Source: Faecalicatena_A orotica (lineage in GTDB: Bacteria > Bacillota > Clostridia > Lachnospirales > Lachnospiraceae). Taken from it: a stretch of 64,000 bases of DNA. The position numbers were made by a program, and so were the translations under genes. Where the stretch lies: the NCBI RefSeq assembly GCF_040545875.1, contig NZ_JBEPMR010000019.1. One strand, 5' to 3'. The first letter of the stretch is position 1. Each line of letters starts with the position of its first letter. Shown here piece by piece: positions 9,075 to 17,665 of this stretch. Under the pieces are notes generated by a model, which saw only the letters and a list, made by a program, of their open reading frames with translations, searched no databases and had not been told where the DNA came from.

Positions 9075-9322
9075 TATATAATTCCTCCGTTATGTTCGTT
9101 CTGTTTTAATCTAAAGGCTAGATAATCTAAACAATCGATCTCTTTCTGTTTGGAGTGGACTGTTTCCAACAGATCACGCTTATGAACAGAAAGCAGCCGC
9201 AGCAGTTCTTTCCTGTCATTTTCTGTGGCTAAAGCCATACATTTGCTGATTGTTTCTTCACTACATCCGGCGTCCTTTAGGTTTTGGAGTAAAAGTCCTC
9301 TCCGATCTGATGCCTCTGCCAT
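9074..9322 (-). CDS. small conserved protein of unknown function (copy 1)
   Basis: I do not recognise this 82-residue family. It begins at ATG 9322, with AAGGAGG placed 8 nt upstream; the GTG three codons earlier lies inside the SD region. It shares LLQNLKDAGCSEETISKC near the start and ETVHSKQKEIDCLDYLAFRL at the end with the 77-residue protein at 20408-20641 (VVQNLRDAGCSQDTIENF, NVVHSEEKKIYCLDYLVYQL). Both copies lie divergent from a LysR gene and head a redox gene set, so a role in the same redox response is plausible. It appears helical and soluble, with two conserved Cys. Confidence 0.75.
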   Translation of the reverse strand: MAEASDRRGLLLQNLKDAGCSEETISKCMALATENDRKELLRLLSVHKRDLLETVHSKQKEIDCLDYLAFRLKQNEHNGGII

Positions 9323-9364
9323 ATGGTTCACCTCCTTACAAGTAAAGTGTATAGCATACTCTCA

Positions 9365-9430
9365 GAAATGTAAAATACCTGTTTTTCATTTCTAGTTATT
9401 CTTGAAATGAATTTCTTCTCATGGTATACT
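9365..9430 (+). promoter_or_regulatory. promoter and repeat boxes of the first LysR gene
   Basis: TTGAAA (9402-9407) and TATACT (9425-9430) are 17 nt apart and point at the LysR start codon. GAAATG occurs at 9365-9370 and 9404-9409, and its complement CATTTC at 9387-9392. The last two form an inverted pair 11 nt apart, the usual T-N11-A spacing of LysR sites, and one covers the -35 box, consistent with autoregulation. Confidence 0.65.
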
Positions 9431-9461
9431 TTTCATATTTAAAATCAATGAGGAGGATTGC

Positions 9462-10352
9462 ATGGAAATCCGAGTTTTAGGATATTTTTTGGAAGCTGCA
9501 CGAGAAGGGAATATCACCAAGGTTGCTGGACGTCTTCACATTTCCCAGCCCACGTTATCCCGGCAGTTAAAAGAATTGGAAGAAGAATTAGGAAAAAAAC
9601 TGTTTATCCGAAGTAATTATTCCATTAAGCTCACAGATGAGGGGATGCTTTTGCGTAAACGGGCAGAAGATATCCTTGATATGGTTGCCAAGACTACGGA
9701 TGAATTCAAATCTTTAGATGACATCAATGGCGGGGATATCCATATTGGATGCGCTGAGTCAGAAAATATCAAGTATTTTTCCCGGATAATGAAAAAAATC
9801 CAAGAGAAATACCCCCGTATCCGCTGTCACTTTTACAGCAGCGGTACCGACGCTGTAAACGAGCGGATAGAGCGGGGGCTTCTGGATTTTGCCATTATTG
9901 TTCAGGAAGTCGATCTGTCCAAGTATAATTATTTGAAAATGCCCTCCTCCGACACATGGTGACTGATTATGAGAAAAGACAGTCCTCTGGCACAAAAACC
10001 ATTCATTCAGCCAGCGGATCTGCTAGACCACCCACTGATCTGTTCCCGGCAGAGCATGACGGAAGAAATGCAGAAATGGCTGGGTGAAATGCTGGACAAA
10101 CTAAATATTATCGCAACATATGACCTGCTTTTTAACGCCTCCGTCATGGTGCGGGAAGGTCTGGGATATGCACTGGGATTTGACAATATTATCTACACCG
10201 GGCAGGAAAGCCCCTTATGTTTCCGTCCATTGAATCCGGCCTTACAATCTCCTATGTACATTATCTGGAAAAAATATCAAGTGTTTACTCCTGTTGCCTC
10301 TGTACTACTGGAAGAAATGAAAAAACAGTTTTCTGACACTGATTTAGAATAA
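9462..10352 (+). pseudogene. LysR-family regulator interrupted by one TGA codon
   Basis: The reading frame is continuous from ATG 9462 (GAGGAGG upstream) to TAA 10352 except for a TGA at 9960-9962. Upstream of it lies a normal LysR winged HTH (VAGRLHISQPTLSRQLKELE) and the first half of the sensor domain. Downstream the frame continues as LIMRKDSPLAQKPF to the usual end IWKKYQVFTP. The paralog at 20846 has WGVLMRKDSPLAEK at the same place, so TGA replaces a Gly codon. The HTH half could still be made as a 166-residue fragment. This matches the decay of the aldo/keto reductase it presumably controlled. Confidence 0.85.
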
Positions 10353-10380
10353 CGGGAAACTTTATTACGAGAGACTGCAT

Positions 10381-10407
10381 AAGGCTGCCAACTATCGTGA
10401 CAGCCTT
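10381..10407 (+). terminator. terminator after the broken LysR gene
   Basis: AAGGCTG (10381-10387) and CAGCCTT (10401-10407) form a 7-bp stem, followed by ATTTTAATT. It lies 29 nt past the LysR stop. Confidence 0.55.
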
Positions 10408-10414
10408 ATTTTAA

Positions 10415-10563
10415 TTAAGCCATAAGTTTCTTTGTAAAGTCTTCCACTGCCTCTGATATTTTAATCTGCTGCGGGCAGACCGTCTCACAGTTTCTGCAGC
10501 CAATACAGGCATTGGGGCTTTTTCCTCTAATGTCATTTTATTGATCAAATCTTGATGTTTCAT
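10415..10563 (-). pseudogene. chimeric scrap: GH3 N-terminus joined to a 4Fe-4S reductase tail
   Basis: On the minus strand an ATG at 10563, with GAGGTGA upstream, opens MKHQDLINKMTLEEKA, the typical N-terminus of an ordinary, non-permuted GH3 enzyme. After about 16 codons the sequence changes frame and becomes NACIGCRNCETVCPQQIKIS, ending at a stop at 10415-10417. The second part is the C-terminal ferredoxin-like tail (C-x2-C-x2-C-x3-C-P) of a 4Fe-4S aldo/keto reductase. Two unrelated genes were joined by deletion. It is not expected to make a working protein. Confidence 0.75.
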
Positions 10564-10583
10564 CTGCTCACCTCTATTCTACA

Positions 10584-10618
10584 AAGAGACCTGAGACTAT
10601 CTCTGTCTCAAGTCTCTT
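10584..10618 (-). terminator. terminator of GH3 copy 2
   Basis: AAGAGAC-c-TGAGAC pairs with GTCTCA-a-GTCTCTT, two stem segments with one mismatch and a 7-nt loop. It lies 12 nt past the GH3 stop at 10631. On the minus strand TTGTAGAAT follows, so the U-tract is weak. Confidence 0.55.
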
Positions 10619-10630
10619 CTGACTTACCTG

Positions 10631-13561
10631 CTATTCTTCTACAGTCTCAACGGTAATCTTAGAATTTTTCTTTCTTATATAGTTTCGTATTACAATGACT
10701 TCAAGTGCAATTAAAATCACTGCAAGCGCTGCGTCTACACCATAGAATATCTGCATCCATACAGGAATCGTTCCAGGTGTGTAATCTTCATAGGCCACAC
10801 TGTTTACCACTGTGTACATAATATTCTTGTTCGCCTGACGCATAGCCAATACAGAAGTAGCGCTCTTCTGGTCTGTGATCAGTGCCTCTCCTCCAGTTGT
10901 CCCTAACATACAGTCGCTTCCGCCGCGGATGGCTCTGTCTGCATCCATATAACCATAGTTTCCAAAATAATCTGTCAGAACCATTCCCTGGAATCCCCAT
11001 TCATCACGGAGGATATTGTTCAGAAGCGGAGCATAACCGCCTCCCCATTCATTTCCTATATAATTAAATACTGACATGACTGCCAACGCTTCTCCGTCAT
11101 TATTTTTCACACACGCTTCAAATGGCTTCAGGTAATTTTCTCTTGCTGACTGCTCCGTGAGCCATGTGTTCAACATAGCATTACGGTTCGTTTCCTGTTC
11201 GTTGAAACCAAAGTGCTTCAGATAAGGATACACACCATTCTCATATGCTCCCTGAATGGTATTGACTGCCATTACAGCGCTCAGAACACCATCTTCTGAA
11301 TAATACTCAAAGTTTCTTCCTCCAAATGCAGAGCGGTGAAGATTCATGGCTGGCCCGTACCATCCGGCAAATCCAAAGTCCACAGCCTCGTTGGTGATTC
11401 CAAGACCTACTTCATGGGCAAGTTCTTCATTCCAAGTCTGTGCAATCAAACTTTCTGAACAGTATCCAGTTCCATAAGAGCCAGTAAAGAAGGAATTAAT
11501 ACCTGCCGGTCCGTCAGTGTCCTGTGTAGCAACTTTTCCTACCGATGTCACTTCTACTGTCTGGAACCCGCCATATCCGATCAGGTTCACCATGTCATCT
11601 ATTGAAAGGTTATCAAGAAGCTGTTCCCATCTTTCATCATCATAATCAGCATCTCTTAAATCAAACAGCTCAATCTCATTATCGGCACCTGTTGTGGGCA
11701 TGACGTCTTCTTCTTTGTTGTATTCCGTTGGATCATATGTACCATTTGCCAGTATCTCAGCTTTTGCTTCTCTGTCCGCATCTGTAGGGCCGGCTGTGGC
11801 TGATGCATAATTTGCAAACCCATCTGCACGTGACAGATATTCCACATCTCCTTCCGCTGACTGCATCTGATTGGTGGCAACGGTCACGTCATCCGTTCTT
11901 GGATTTGACTCATCATATATGATGGTTTCCGCCACATTGTAATTCTGTTCACTAACTACTGTATGGGAATCTGTCCTCAGACTAATTGCGTAGTCCCCGC
12001 GTTCCAAAACATAACAACCATTTCCATAAGTGTCATAGGACGCCATATCTTCTTGATTCCATGTAAGTGTTAAAGCTTCACTTGCACCTGGATCAAGCAT
12101 CTGGGTCTTATCCAATGCGATCAGATTCACAGAGGCTTTTTCAATTCCGCCATTGGTGTAGGGCGGTGTATAATAAAGTTCCACTACGTCCTTGCCTGCA
12201 GAATTTCCTGTATTCGTAACTGTAACTTCTACTGTCAGATTTCCATCCCTATCTGTGGTGATATCACCCATTGACTGCTCAAATTCTGTGTAGCTGAGGC
12301 CATAGCCAAAGGGATACAGCACAGCTTCTTCATAATTAAGAAATCCTTCTGCATCTGCCGTTTCATAAAAACGGTAGCCTGTATAAATATTTTCAACATA
12401 CCTGACAAAGCCTGCCACTCCGTCAGCAGCCTCCCACTCTGCCTTTGCAGCATCCAGCATGTCCTGTACATTTGTGTAAGTCATACTTCCGATGTTATGA
12501 AAATATGGTGTCTGTGTAAGGTCACGTACCCAGGTATCCGCTGTTTTTCCGGATGGGTTTACCTCCCCTGTAAGAATCTTTCCAAGGGCATTGAAGCCGG
12601 TGGCACCTGCGCCTGGAATAAGGAATGCTCCCTTAATCTGCTCATAATCATCCAGCCAGTCCAGTTCAAAAGTATTGGATCCGTTATAGACCACAACTAC
12701 ATCCTCAAACCGGCTGCATACCATATCTATCATCCTCTGCTCTGTCTGACTGGGCTCAAGATAATGCTGTCCATCTTCAAAGTCTGCGTATTCCTCAGAA
12801 GTGTTATCATACTTTGCATTCAGATATTTTGTACCCGGCTCATTCCATGAACCGTCCATTACAGCACCCATATCATGAGGCAGATCGGAACCTTCTCCTC
12901 CTGCACGTGATATAACAACTAATGCCGTATTTGAAAACTCCTGTGCATTGGCCAGCATCTCCTCGCTGTAATCCTCTGCCGGTATCTCCGGAAGTGTCCA
13001 ATCCTGTCCCTCCTGGTTAATCCCTATGACCGGACGTTCACTGCGGTATTCTGTATACATATCAGATAATTCTGTGTTAAGTGAGAACCCGGCATTTTCC
13101 AGTCCATCTAAAAGACTCACTGCCGTACTCGCATCAACTGTTCCTGATCCGCTTCCGCCATATACCGGATTCGCAGATGACCAGCCAAATACGTTTAAGC
13201 TTCTTGTCTCAAGCGGCAAAGCACCGTCTTCGTTCTTCACCATGACAATTCCTTCTTCTGCCACACGTTCTATCACATCTCTTGAATTTGCCACAGATTC
13301 CTCTGTCAGCGTTCCCATCTTAGCCATCGCACCGTTAATTGTGTTGTGCATAGGTCCCAGACAAATTGCATTTACTGTAACTACCAGAACCAAAAGAAAT
13401 GCAAATACCGACTGTAAACGTACAAACCCTTTTAAAGGTTTTTCCAATTTCTTTACTGCCACTAAGGCTACTACTAAAGCTACAAGCATCACTCCGATAA
13501 AAACCAGATATCCCTTAATCTGTGTAATGACACTTATGACGTCTTCCCAAGCTATTTCCAT
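10631..13561 (-). CDS. membrane-bracketed, circularly permuted GH3 beta-glycosidase (copy 2)
   Basis: The product has 976 residues and the same order as copy 1. TM helices at about 17-38 and 49-68 come first. Then the GH3 C-terminal domain (EEGIVMVKNEDGALPL; GGEGSDLPHDM in the acid/base region), an Fn3-like domain after FGYGLSY, the TIM-barrel domain with nucleophile candidate Asp864 in VLTDYFG, and a final TM helix (about 938-958) followed by RNYIRKKN. The catalytic part should lie outside the cell, held at both ends. Start ATG at 13561 has AAGGAG. It differs from copy 1 at the nucleophile (TDY rather than TDW), which may alter substrate choice. Downstream of its own kinase and regulator at 13776-15784. 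Confidence 0.85.
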   Translation of the reverse strand: MEIAWEDVISVITQIKGYLVFIGVMLVALVVALVAVKKLEKPLKGFVRLQSVFAFLLVLVVTVNAICLGPMHNTINGAMAKMGTLTEESVANSRDVIERVAEEGIVMVKNEDGALPLETRSLNVFGWSSANPVYGGSGSGTVDASTAVSLLDGLENAGFSLNTELSDMYTEYRSERPVIGINQEGQDWTLPEIPAEDYSEEMLANAQEFSNTALVVISRAGGEGSDLPHDMGAVMDGSWNEPGTKYLNAKYDNTSEEYADFEDGQHYLEPSQTEQRMIDMVCSRFEDVVVVYNGSNTFELDWLDDYEQIKGAFLIPGAGATGFNALGKILTGEVNPSGKTADTWVRDLTQTPYFHNIGSMTYTNVQDMLDAAKAEWEAADGVAGFVRYVENIYTGYRFYETADAEGFLNYEEAVLYPFGYGLSYTEFEQSMGDITTDRDGNLTVEVTVTNTGNSAGKDVVELYYTPPYTNGGIEKASVNLIALDKTQMLDPGASEALTLTWNQEDMASYDTYGNGCYVLERGDYAISLRTDSHTVVSEQNYNVAETIIYDESNPRTDDVTVATNQMQSAEGDVEYLSRADGFANYASATAGPTDADREAKAEILANGTYDPTEYNKEEDVMPTTGADNEIELFDLRDADYDDERWEQLLDNLSIDDMVNLIGYGGFQTVEVTSVGKVATQDTDGPAGINSFFTGSYGTGYCSESLIAQTWNEELAHEVGLGITNEAVDFGFAGWYGPAMNLHRSAFGGRNFEYYSEDGVLSAVMAVNTIQGAYENGVYPYLKHFGFNEQETNRNAMLNTWLTEQSARENYLKPFEACVKNNDGEALAVMSVFNYIGNEWGGGYAPLLNNILRDEWGFQGMVLTDYFGNYGYMDADRAIRGGSDCMLGTTGGEALITDQKSATSVLAMRQANKNIMYTVVNSVAYEDYTPGTIPVWMQIFYGVDAALAVILIALEVIVIRNYIRKKNSKITVETVEE

Positions 13562-13632
13562 AATGTCCTCTCCTTTTCCTTATCATTACTGAACACACGG
13601 CCATGCAGTTCTTATGTAATAAAAATACCACT

Positions 13633-13674
13633 ATTCTATTTAAAAAACGTGTTGTGGTATAGTTGGTTATTCTG
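13633..13674 (-). promoter_or_regulatory. candidate promoter region of GH3 copy 2
   Basis: On the minus strand TAGAAT at 13633-13638 would give a leader of about 65 nt, like copy 1; no good -35 is present. GTTATTCTG on the plus strand at 13666-13674 resembles GTTATCCTG upstream of copy 1. The rest of 13562-13775 holds the kinase terminator and nothing else I recognise. Confidence 0.35.
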
Positions 13675-13714
13675 GAGGTAAAACCGGTACATCTCTTTTA
13701 TATATAAGACAAAA

Positions 13715-13761
13715 CGTCTGCGCATAGAAGAGAACTTTCTTGTTTCTTCCATGCGCAGACG
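13715..13761 (-). terminator. terminator of the second RR-kinase operon
   Basis: GTCTGCGCAT-a-GAAGA pairs with TCTTC-c-ATGCGCAGAC, a 15-bp stem with one internal mismatch. On the minus strand TTTTGTCTTAT follows. It lies 15 nt past the kinase stop codon, so GH3 copy 2 probably needs its own promoter. Confidence 0.8.
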
Positions 13762-13775
13762 CTCATCAAAACCTG

Positions 13776-15077
13776 TTAATAAAACATAATATCTACCCGA
13801 AAACGGTTATCCACTTTCTGCATCAGCACATCTCCCTGATACTTTTCTACAATGTATTTAATACTTTTCACTCCGAATCCATGATATGCTTTATCTCTTT
13901 TTGTTGTCACCGGAAGGCCGTTTTCAAAAACCAGTTCTTTATTACAGTAATTTTCCACATGAATATGGCACCCCTCGTTTCTTCTTGAGATATGGATACT
14001 AATGATGCGCTTTTCCCGGTTTTCTTCCTTAATCACACTTTCAATCGCGTTATCCAACAGATTTCCAAACAACGCATACACATCCGTTGTTTGCATAAAA
14101 TTCAAAAGCGTGCCATCCACCATAGAACTGACTTTTATACCATTTTCTTCACACATCAGACTTTTTTCCGTGAGTATCAGGTCCATTGCACTGTTACCAG
14201 TCTGGTAAATATTATCGTAAATCGTAACTGCTTTTTTAATTTCCTCAATATATTCTTTTTGTTCCTGATCATCTTCAATCTTCGCAATTTTTGAAATTCT
14301 GTATTTTAGATCATGGCTTTTAATATTGATGATGTTTACTGTTTCCTTTGACAGTTTCTGCTGCTCACCCATATTGTGCAGCATAGTCTCCATCATCTCA
14401 TTTTCATGCGTGATCCTGTTCTGCCAGGACAGTGAAAATGCTATAAATATAGAAAGGACGCTGCAGATGATCGCATATACTTTACACAGAACATTCCGTA
14501 AAATGCCTGCTTCATCGCCAAATGTGCCCGTATCCACTAATACACTGATAAAAATGACCGTAAGCAGTATCACGAGCGCAAGGACGATCATCCGCATATC
14601 CTTATCCACCAGCTCCCCCCTTCCTTCGTATCTCCTTATGAGCAGACAATACACAATCACTGCTGCTAATATATATGGAAAAAATCTGAGCAGCAGGAAA
14701 TCCCATACAGCCGGCAGCCTCAGGTTTGTCAGCTCATGGAAAATAGTATACGCTGCATAAGCGATGTGCTGTGTCGCATAGCCGCACACACCTGCAAAAA
14801 GAACTTCCTTTTTCTTTACTTGAAAACAGAAGAACATAACCATAAGGGTTAGTACAAATAAAGCAATATAATATGACATATATGTAGCCGGATTATTTCC
14901 CGGAATGGAACGAAATGCAGTAAAAGCCGACAACGCCATGATAAAATATCCAACCAATGCCAATATAAAGCGTCCAGCAAAAAAGTCTTTTTTCTTCCAG
15001 TAAATCACAAAAACAGACTCAGCAATCATAAGCTGCATGGAAAAACGCACGCAGGAAATATACTCCATTCCCTCCAT
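13776..15077 (-). CDS. GHKL (AgrC-like) sensor histidine kinase, copy 2
   Basis: I place the start at ATG 15077, not at 15167, because the stop of the response regulator overlaps it as TGATG and GGGGGTG lies 7 nt upstream; the 30 codons above it belong to another frame of that gene. The product is 433 residues: about six TM helices (to residue about 215), then INIKSHDLKYRI with the likely phospho-His, the N box LFGNLLDNAIE, and the G box HGFGVKSI. It aligns with the kinase at 6496 over its whole length, and both end in a short beta hairpin. The signal is unknown. Confidence 0.9.
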   Translation of the reverse strand: MEGMEYISCVRFSMQLMIAESVFVIYWKKKDFFAGRFILALVGYFIMALSAFTAFRSIPGNNPATYMSYYIALFVLTLMVMFFCFQVKKKEVLFAGVCGYATQHIAYAAYTIFHELTNLRLPAVWDFLLLRFFPYILAAVIVYCLLIRRYEGRGELVDKDMRMIVLALVILLTVIFISVLVDTGTFGDEAGILRNVLCKVYAIICSVLSIFIAFSLSWQNRITHENEMMETMLHNMGEQQKLSKETVNIINIKSHDLKYRISKIAKIEDDQEQKEYIEEIKKAVTIYDNIYQTGNSAMDLILTEKSLMCEENGIKVSSMVDGTLLNFMQTTDVYALFGNLLDNAIESVIKEENREKRIISIHISRRNEGCHIHVENYCNKELVFENGLPVTTKRDKAYHGFGVKSIKYIVEKYQGDVLMQKVDNRFRVDIMFY

Positions 15078-15784
15078 CAATACACACCCCCTATATATTT
15101 CATAAAATCTTCCCGAAACTCTTTTTTCCGCTGCCTGCTCAAAGGAAGGCAGATCTGATCCAGCCATACAGTATCCTTCTCAATTTTTGTAATGTGGCGT
15201 ACATTCACCAGACACCCATTAATACACTTAGAAAATCCTTCGGACGCCAGGACTTCTTCAACCTTTTTCATCGTTCCCCTGACACGATAATCTGCATCTT
15301 CCGTATGATACACCACATAATTCTTATCCTTCTCTATATAGAAAATCCTGGACAAATTAATTTTTTCAACGGAATCCTCCGTCTCAATTATAATATTCCG
15401 CTCTTCATTCAACTTTAACAGCTGTATTGCTTTCTTCAATTTATCTGCAAAAACATAATACTCCAAAGGCTTTACGATAAAATCAATGGCATTCACTTCA
15501 TACCCCCTGATGGCATACTGCGCCATATTTGTCACAAATACAATTCCTGTCTGGCTGTCCTTCCTGCGGATTCTCCTTGCCGTCTCCAGACCGTCCATAT
15601 GGGGCATTTCGATATCAAGAAAAATAACATCATAGTTTCCTTCATAATCTTCTACAAAATTAAGACCATTGAGAAATAACGTTACCTTACACCGTATTCC
15701 TTCTTCTCTTTCATAACGCTTAATGTATGACTGCATTAATTGAAGATACCCTGTATCATCATCCACCAAAGCAACCTTAAGCAT
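15077..15784 (-). CDS. LytTR response regulator, copy 2
   Basis: The product has 235 residues: receiver domain with DD near residue 9, VIFLDIEMPHMDG (phospho-Asp) and FIVKPLEYY (Lys), and a C-terminal LytTR domain with IFYIEKDKNYVVYH and GCLVNVRHI. ATG 15784 follows GAGGGGG. Its closest relative in the window is 7818-8522. LytTR proteins bind paired direct repeats upstream of target genes; the most likely target is the GH3 gene below. It may also be read from the redox operon upstream, since only 65 nt separate it from the DUF4405 gene. Confidence 0.92.
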   Translation of the reverse strand: MLKVALVDDDTGYLQLMQSYIKRYEREEGIRCKVTLFLNGLNFVEDYEGNYDVIFLDIEMPHMDGLETARRIRRKDSQTGIVFVTNMAQYAIRGYEVNAIDFIVKPLEYYVFADKLKKAIQLLKLNEERNIIIETEDSVEKINLSRIFYIEKDKNYVVYHTEDADYRVRGTMKKVEEVLASEGFSKCINGCLVNVRHITKIEKDTVWLDQICLPLSRQRKKEFREDFMKYIGGVY

Positions 15785-15850
15785 ACTTATTCCCCCTCAA
15801 AAAAGTGGACATGGCCAGTGCCATAAAAATGCCAATGGGTATTTTTTCAT
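15785..15850 (-). pseudogene. signal-peptide remnant between DUF4405 gene and regulator
   Basis: An ATG at 15850 overlaps the DUF4405 stop (TAATG). Its frame soon ends, but with one added base after the second Lys the 66 bases read PIGIFMALAMSTFLR, a typical export-signal core. It looks like the start of a lost exported flavodoxin-type gene whose body was deleted. Confidence 0.4.
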
Positions 15851-16542
15851 TATTTTCTCCTTTTTCTGTGAAACAATTTGTCAGTACCTGCCTGTGCTTT
15901 GGTCAGCAGCTTAGCAGCATAATAGCCCAAAATGACAAACAATGCCATGATAGCCAGATAATCCAGAAAGAAGAATGCAAGTGGCTCTAAAAAGTCGAAA
16001 AAGACAAACTCAGTCCGCAGCAGCATATAATCAGCCAACCCGCGCTGTACAAAAGCATAGATTCCATAGACGGATAGCAATGCAGCGGCAATGTGTAACA
16101 TGATCCGCCGTTTGGAGGATGCCTTTTCCATACGGAATGCCTTTCTCAGCATCCCCATTATCATCCCTCCATGAAGTCCAAGATGGACAGAGGTCAGCAC
16201 ATAGCACCAGTAGGATGCAACCAAATGTACGGTTCTTGCAAGCGAAGCGCCGCTTTCAATGGAGAGGAATGGAAACACATAGTGGCTCATTATAATACCA
16301 CTTGCCATAAGGGAAAGCATCAGCAGGAATATCAGAAGGTTCACCGTAGTCCCCAGTATCCTTACACCGCTGTATTTTCCCCGAAACAAGTTCTTGTGCC
16401 ACTTAAAGTTCAGTACATGATGGAGTATAAACAGCAGAAACATGGCAACTCCTGCCCACTCGTGGATGTCTTTTCCCAGCAGCGAATAGGCCATTAAGAC
16501 GGGAAGGAGCACTGTCATGAGGATATCTATTATTTTTTTCAT
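15850..16542 (-). CDS. DUF4405 membrane protein (cytochrome b-like)
   Basis: The 230-residue protein has about six hydrophobic helices and the histidine pattern of the DUF4405 family: HEWAGVAMFLLFILHHVLNFKWHK in helix 2, and HLVASYWCYVLTSVHLGLHGG in helix 4. Members are thought to be heme-binding, cytochrome b-like partners of exported flavoproteins. It follows a broken flavodoxin-type lipoprotein gene (16545-16974) and intact flavodoxins, so electron transfer from the membrane to flavoproteins outside the membrane is a reasonable inference. Start ATG 16542, AAGGAG about 10 nt upstream. Confidence 0.82.
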   Translation of the reverse strand: MKKIIDILMTVLLPVLMAYSLLGKDIHEWAGVAMFLLFILHHVLNFKWHKNLFRGKYSGVRILGTTVNLLIFLLMLSLMASGIIMSHYVFPFLSIESGASLARTVHLVASYWCYVLTSVHLGLHGGMIMGMLRKAFRMEKASSKRRIMLHIAAALLSVYGIYAFVQRGLADYMLLRTEFVFFDFLEPLAFFFLDYLAIMALFVILGYYAAKLLTKAQAGTDKLFHRKRRK

Positions 16543-16544
16543 TG

Positions 16545-16974
16545 GCCATCATCTCCTTTTTGGTTTTCAGTTGTCGTAAGCGCTGTCGTGAGCTATCCAG
16601 ATGGGCTATTGCAACCCAAGCCCGTTTGTTTAACCATTCTTCGACGTCAGCCTGCGCACCATCCACGCTGGAGCCGCTTACAGCCAGGCTGTCAGGAAGG
16701 ACGTCATCTGGTACCAGGCTGGCAATATCACCCTCACTTCTCCCCAATGCACTGCCGCCGTGGGTGCAGAAGGGAACGATTGTCTTACCGGAAAAGTCGT
16801 ATTCTTCCAGAAACGTGAACACCCTGTTTCAGTATTCCTGTCCTCTGTATCATTCTCTTCTGTTGACTGTATCCTTTGCTTTTGCTCTTTTTCCTCTTCC
16901 GCATCTGTCGTGCCATACGCTCCCAGCAGGCTCATCAGAATCACTGACACTAAAACAAATGCTGTTTTTTTCAT
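16545..16974 (-). pseudogene. exported flavodoxin-like gene, internally deleted
   Basis: ATG 16974 opens MKKTAFVLVSVILMSLLGAYG, an export signal with a worn lipobox, then a charged linker as in the intact lipoprotein at 17666. About 100 codons are then missing, and a different frame continues with FTFLEEYDFSGKTIVPFCTHG through a flavodoxin C-terminus ending in VEEWLNK. The signal and the C-terminal part are in different frames. The intact paralog has YSFLDEYDLSGKTILPFCTSG at the same place. Confidence 0.8.
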
Positions 16975-17081
16975 ATCCCGCCACCTGCTTAAAAGAGAGC
17001 TGTTTTAAACTGTACGAAATCCAAAAACATATCGCAAACATCCCCTTTATTTTCTGCCCCTTTTTCTCTCATTCTTATATA

Positions 17082-17564
17082 TTACAAAGCCAATCCGCTA
17101 ATCCACCTTGTCAGTTCCTCTACCGAAACACTGCCCGAAAATCTTTTTCCGGGAATCCATTTTGCTGTATCAGCTACACAAGCCTCTAAGTTTTTCTGAC
17201 TGTTTCCAAGCCCGCTTCCCCCTGATGTGGCAAACAAAATTATATTTTTCCCTGCAAAATCATAACTTTCCAAGAATGTATTTATGATAGTCGGTGCAAC
17301 ATACCACCACACCGGAAATCCTACAAATATGGTTTCATATTGTTCCATATCCTGTACTTCCGTTGCAATGGCAGGACGTGAAGCGGGATTCTTCATTTCT
17401 ACTGAGCTCCGGCTGTTCTGATCGTTCCAGTTTAAGTCAGCCCTTGTATAAGGCTTCTCGGGTTTGATCTCATATAAATCTGCTTCCGCTGCCTCTGCCA
17501 GTTTTTTTGCAACTCCTTCTGTCACTCCGCTTGCTGAAAAATACGCCACCAATTTTTTACTCAT
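17082..17564 (-). CDS. flavodoxin
   Basis: The start is ATG 17564 (MSKKLVAYFSASG), with AGGGAGGAAG upstream; the extra 15 codons of open frame before it lack a ribosome site. The 160-residue protein has the FMN phosphate loop FSASGVTEGVAKK, the flavin-contact segment VGFPVWWYVAP, and FATSGGSGLG near residue 115. It is a soluble cytoplasmic electron carrier. It belongs to the leftward redox operon, between two exported flavodoxin-type genes, one intact (17666) and one broken (16545). Confidence 0.9.
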   Translation of the reverse strand: MSKKLVAYFSASGVTEGVAKKLAEAAEADLYEIKPEKPYTRADLNWNDQNSRSSVEMKNPASRPAIATEVQDMEQYETIFVGFPVWWYVAPTIINTFLESYDFAGKNIILFATSGGSGLGNSQKNLEACVADTAKWIPGKRFSGSVSVEELTRWISGLAL

Positions 17565-17665
17565 CTGTTCTTCCTCCCTATTGATAAATTTGTAACTGTT
17601 CAGAATCATGAACTTACATGGTTATTCTAAAACAAGGGGCACGTCGGTCCCTTATATATTGTTGA

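Noticed and set aside
9960..9962. TGA inside LysR as a recoded or readthrough codon
   Set aside because: TGA ends many genes here (for example the regulator at 15077 and the TetR gene at 30448), the paralog has Gly, and no selenocysteine-type hairpin is evident. A nonsense mutation is simpler.
13026..13592. Plus-strand open frame of 188 codons
   Set aside because: It is the complement of the start of GH3 copy 2, without a ribosome site.
6496..15784. A full Agr quorum-sensing system
   Set aside because: Kinase and regulator are of Agr type, but no AgrB-like protease or AgrD-like peptide frame was found near either copy.
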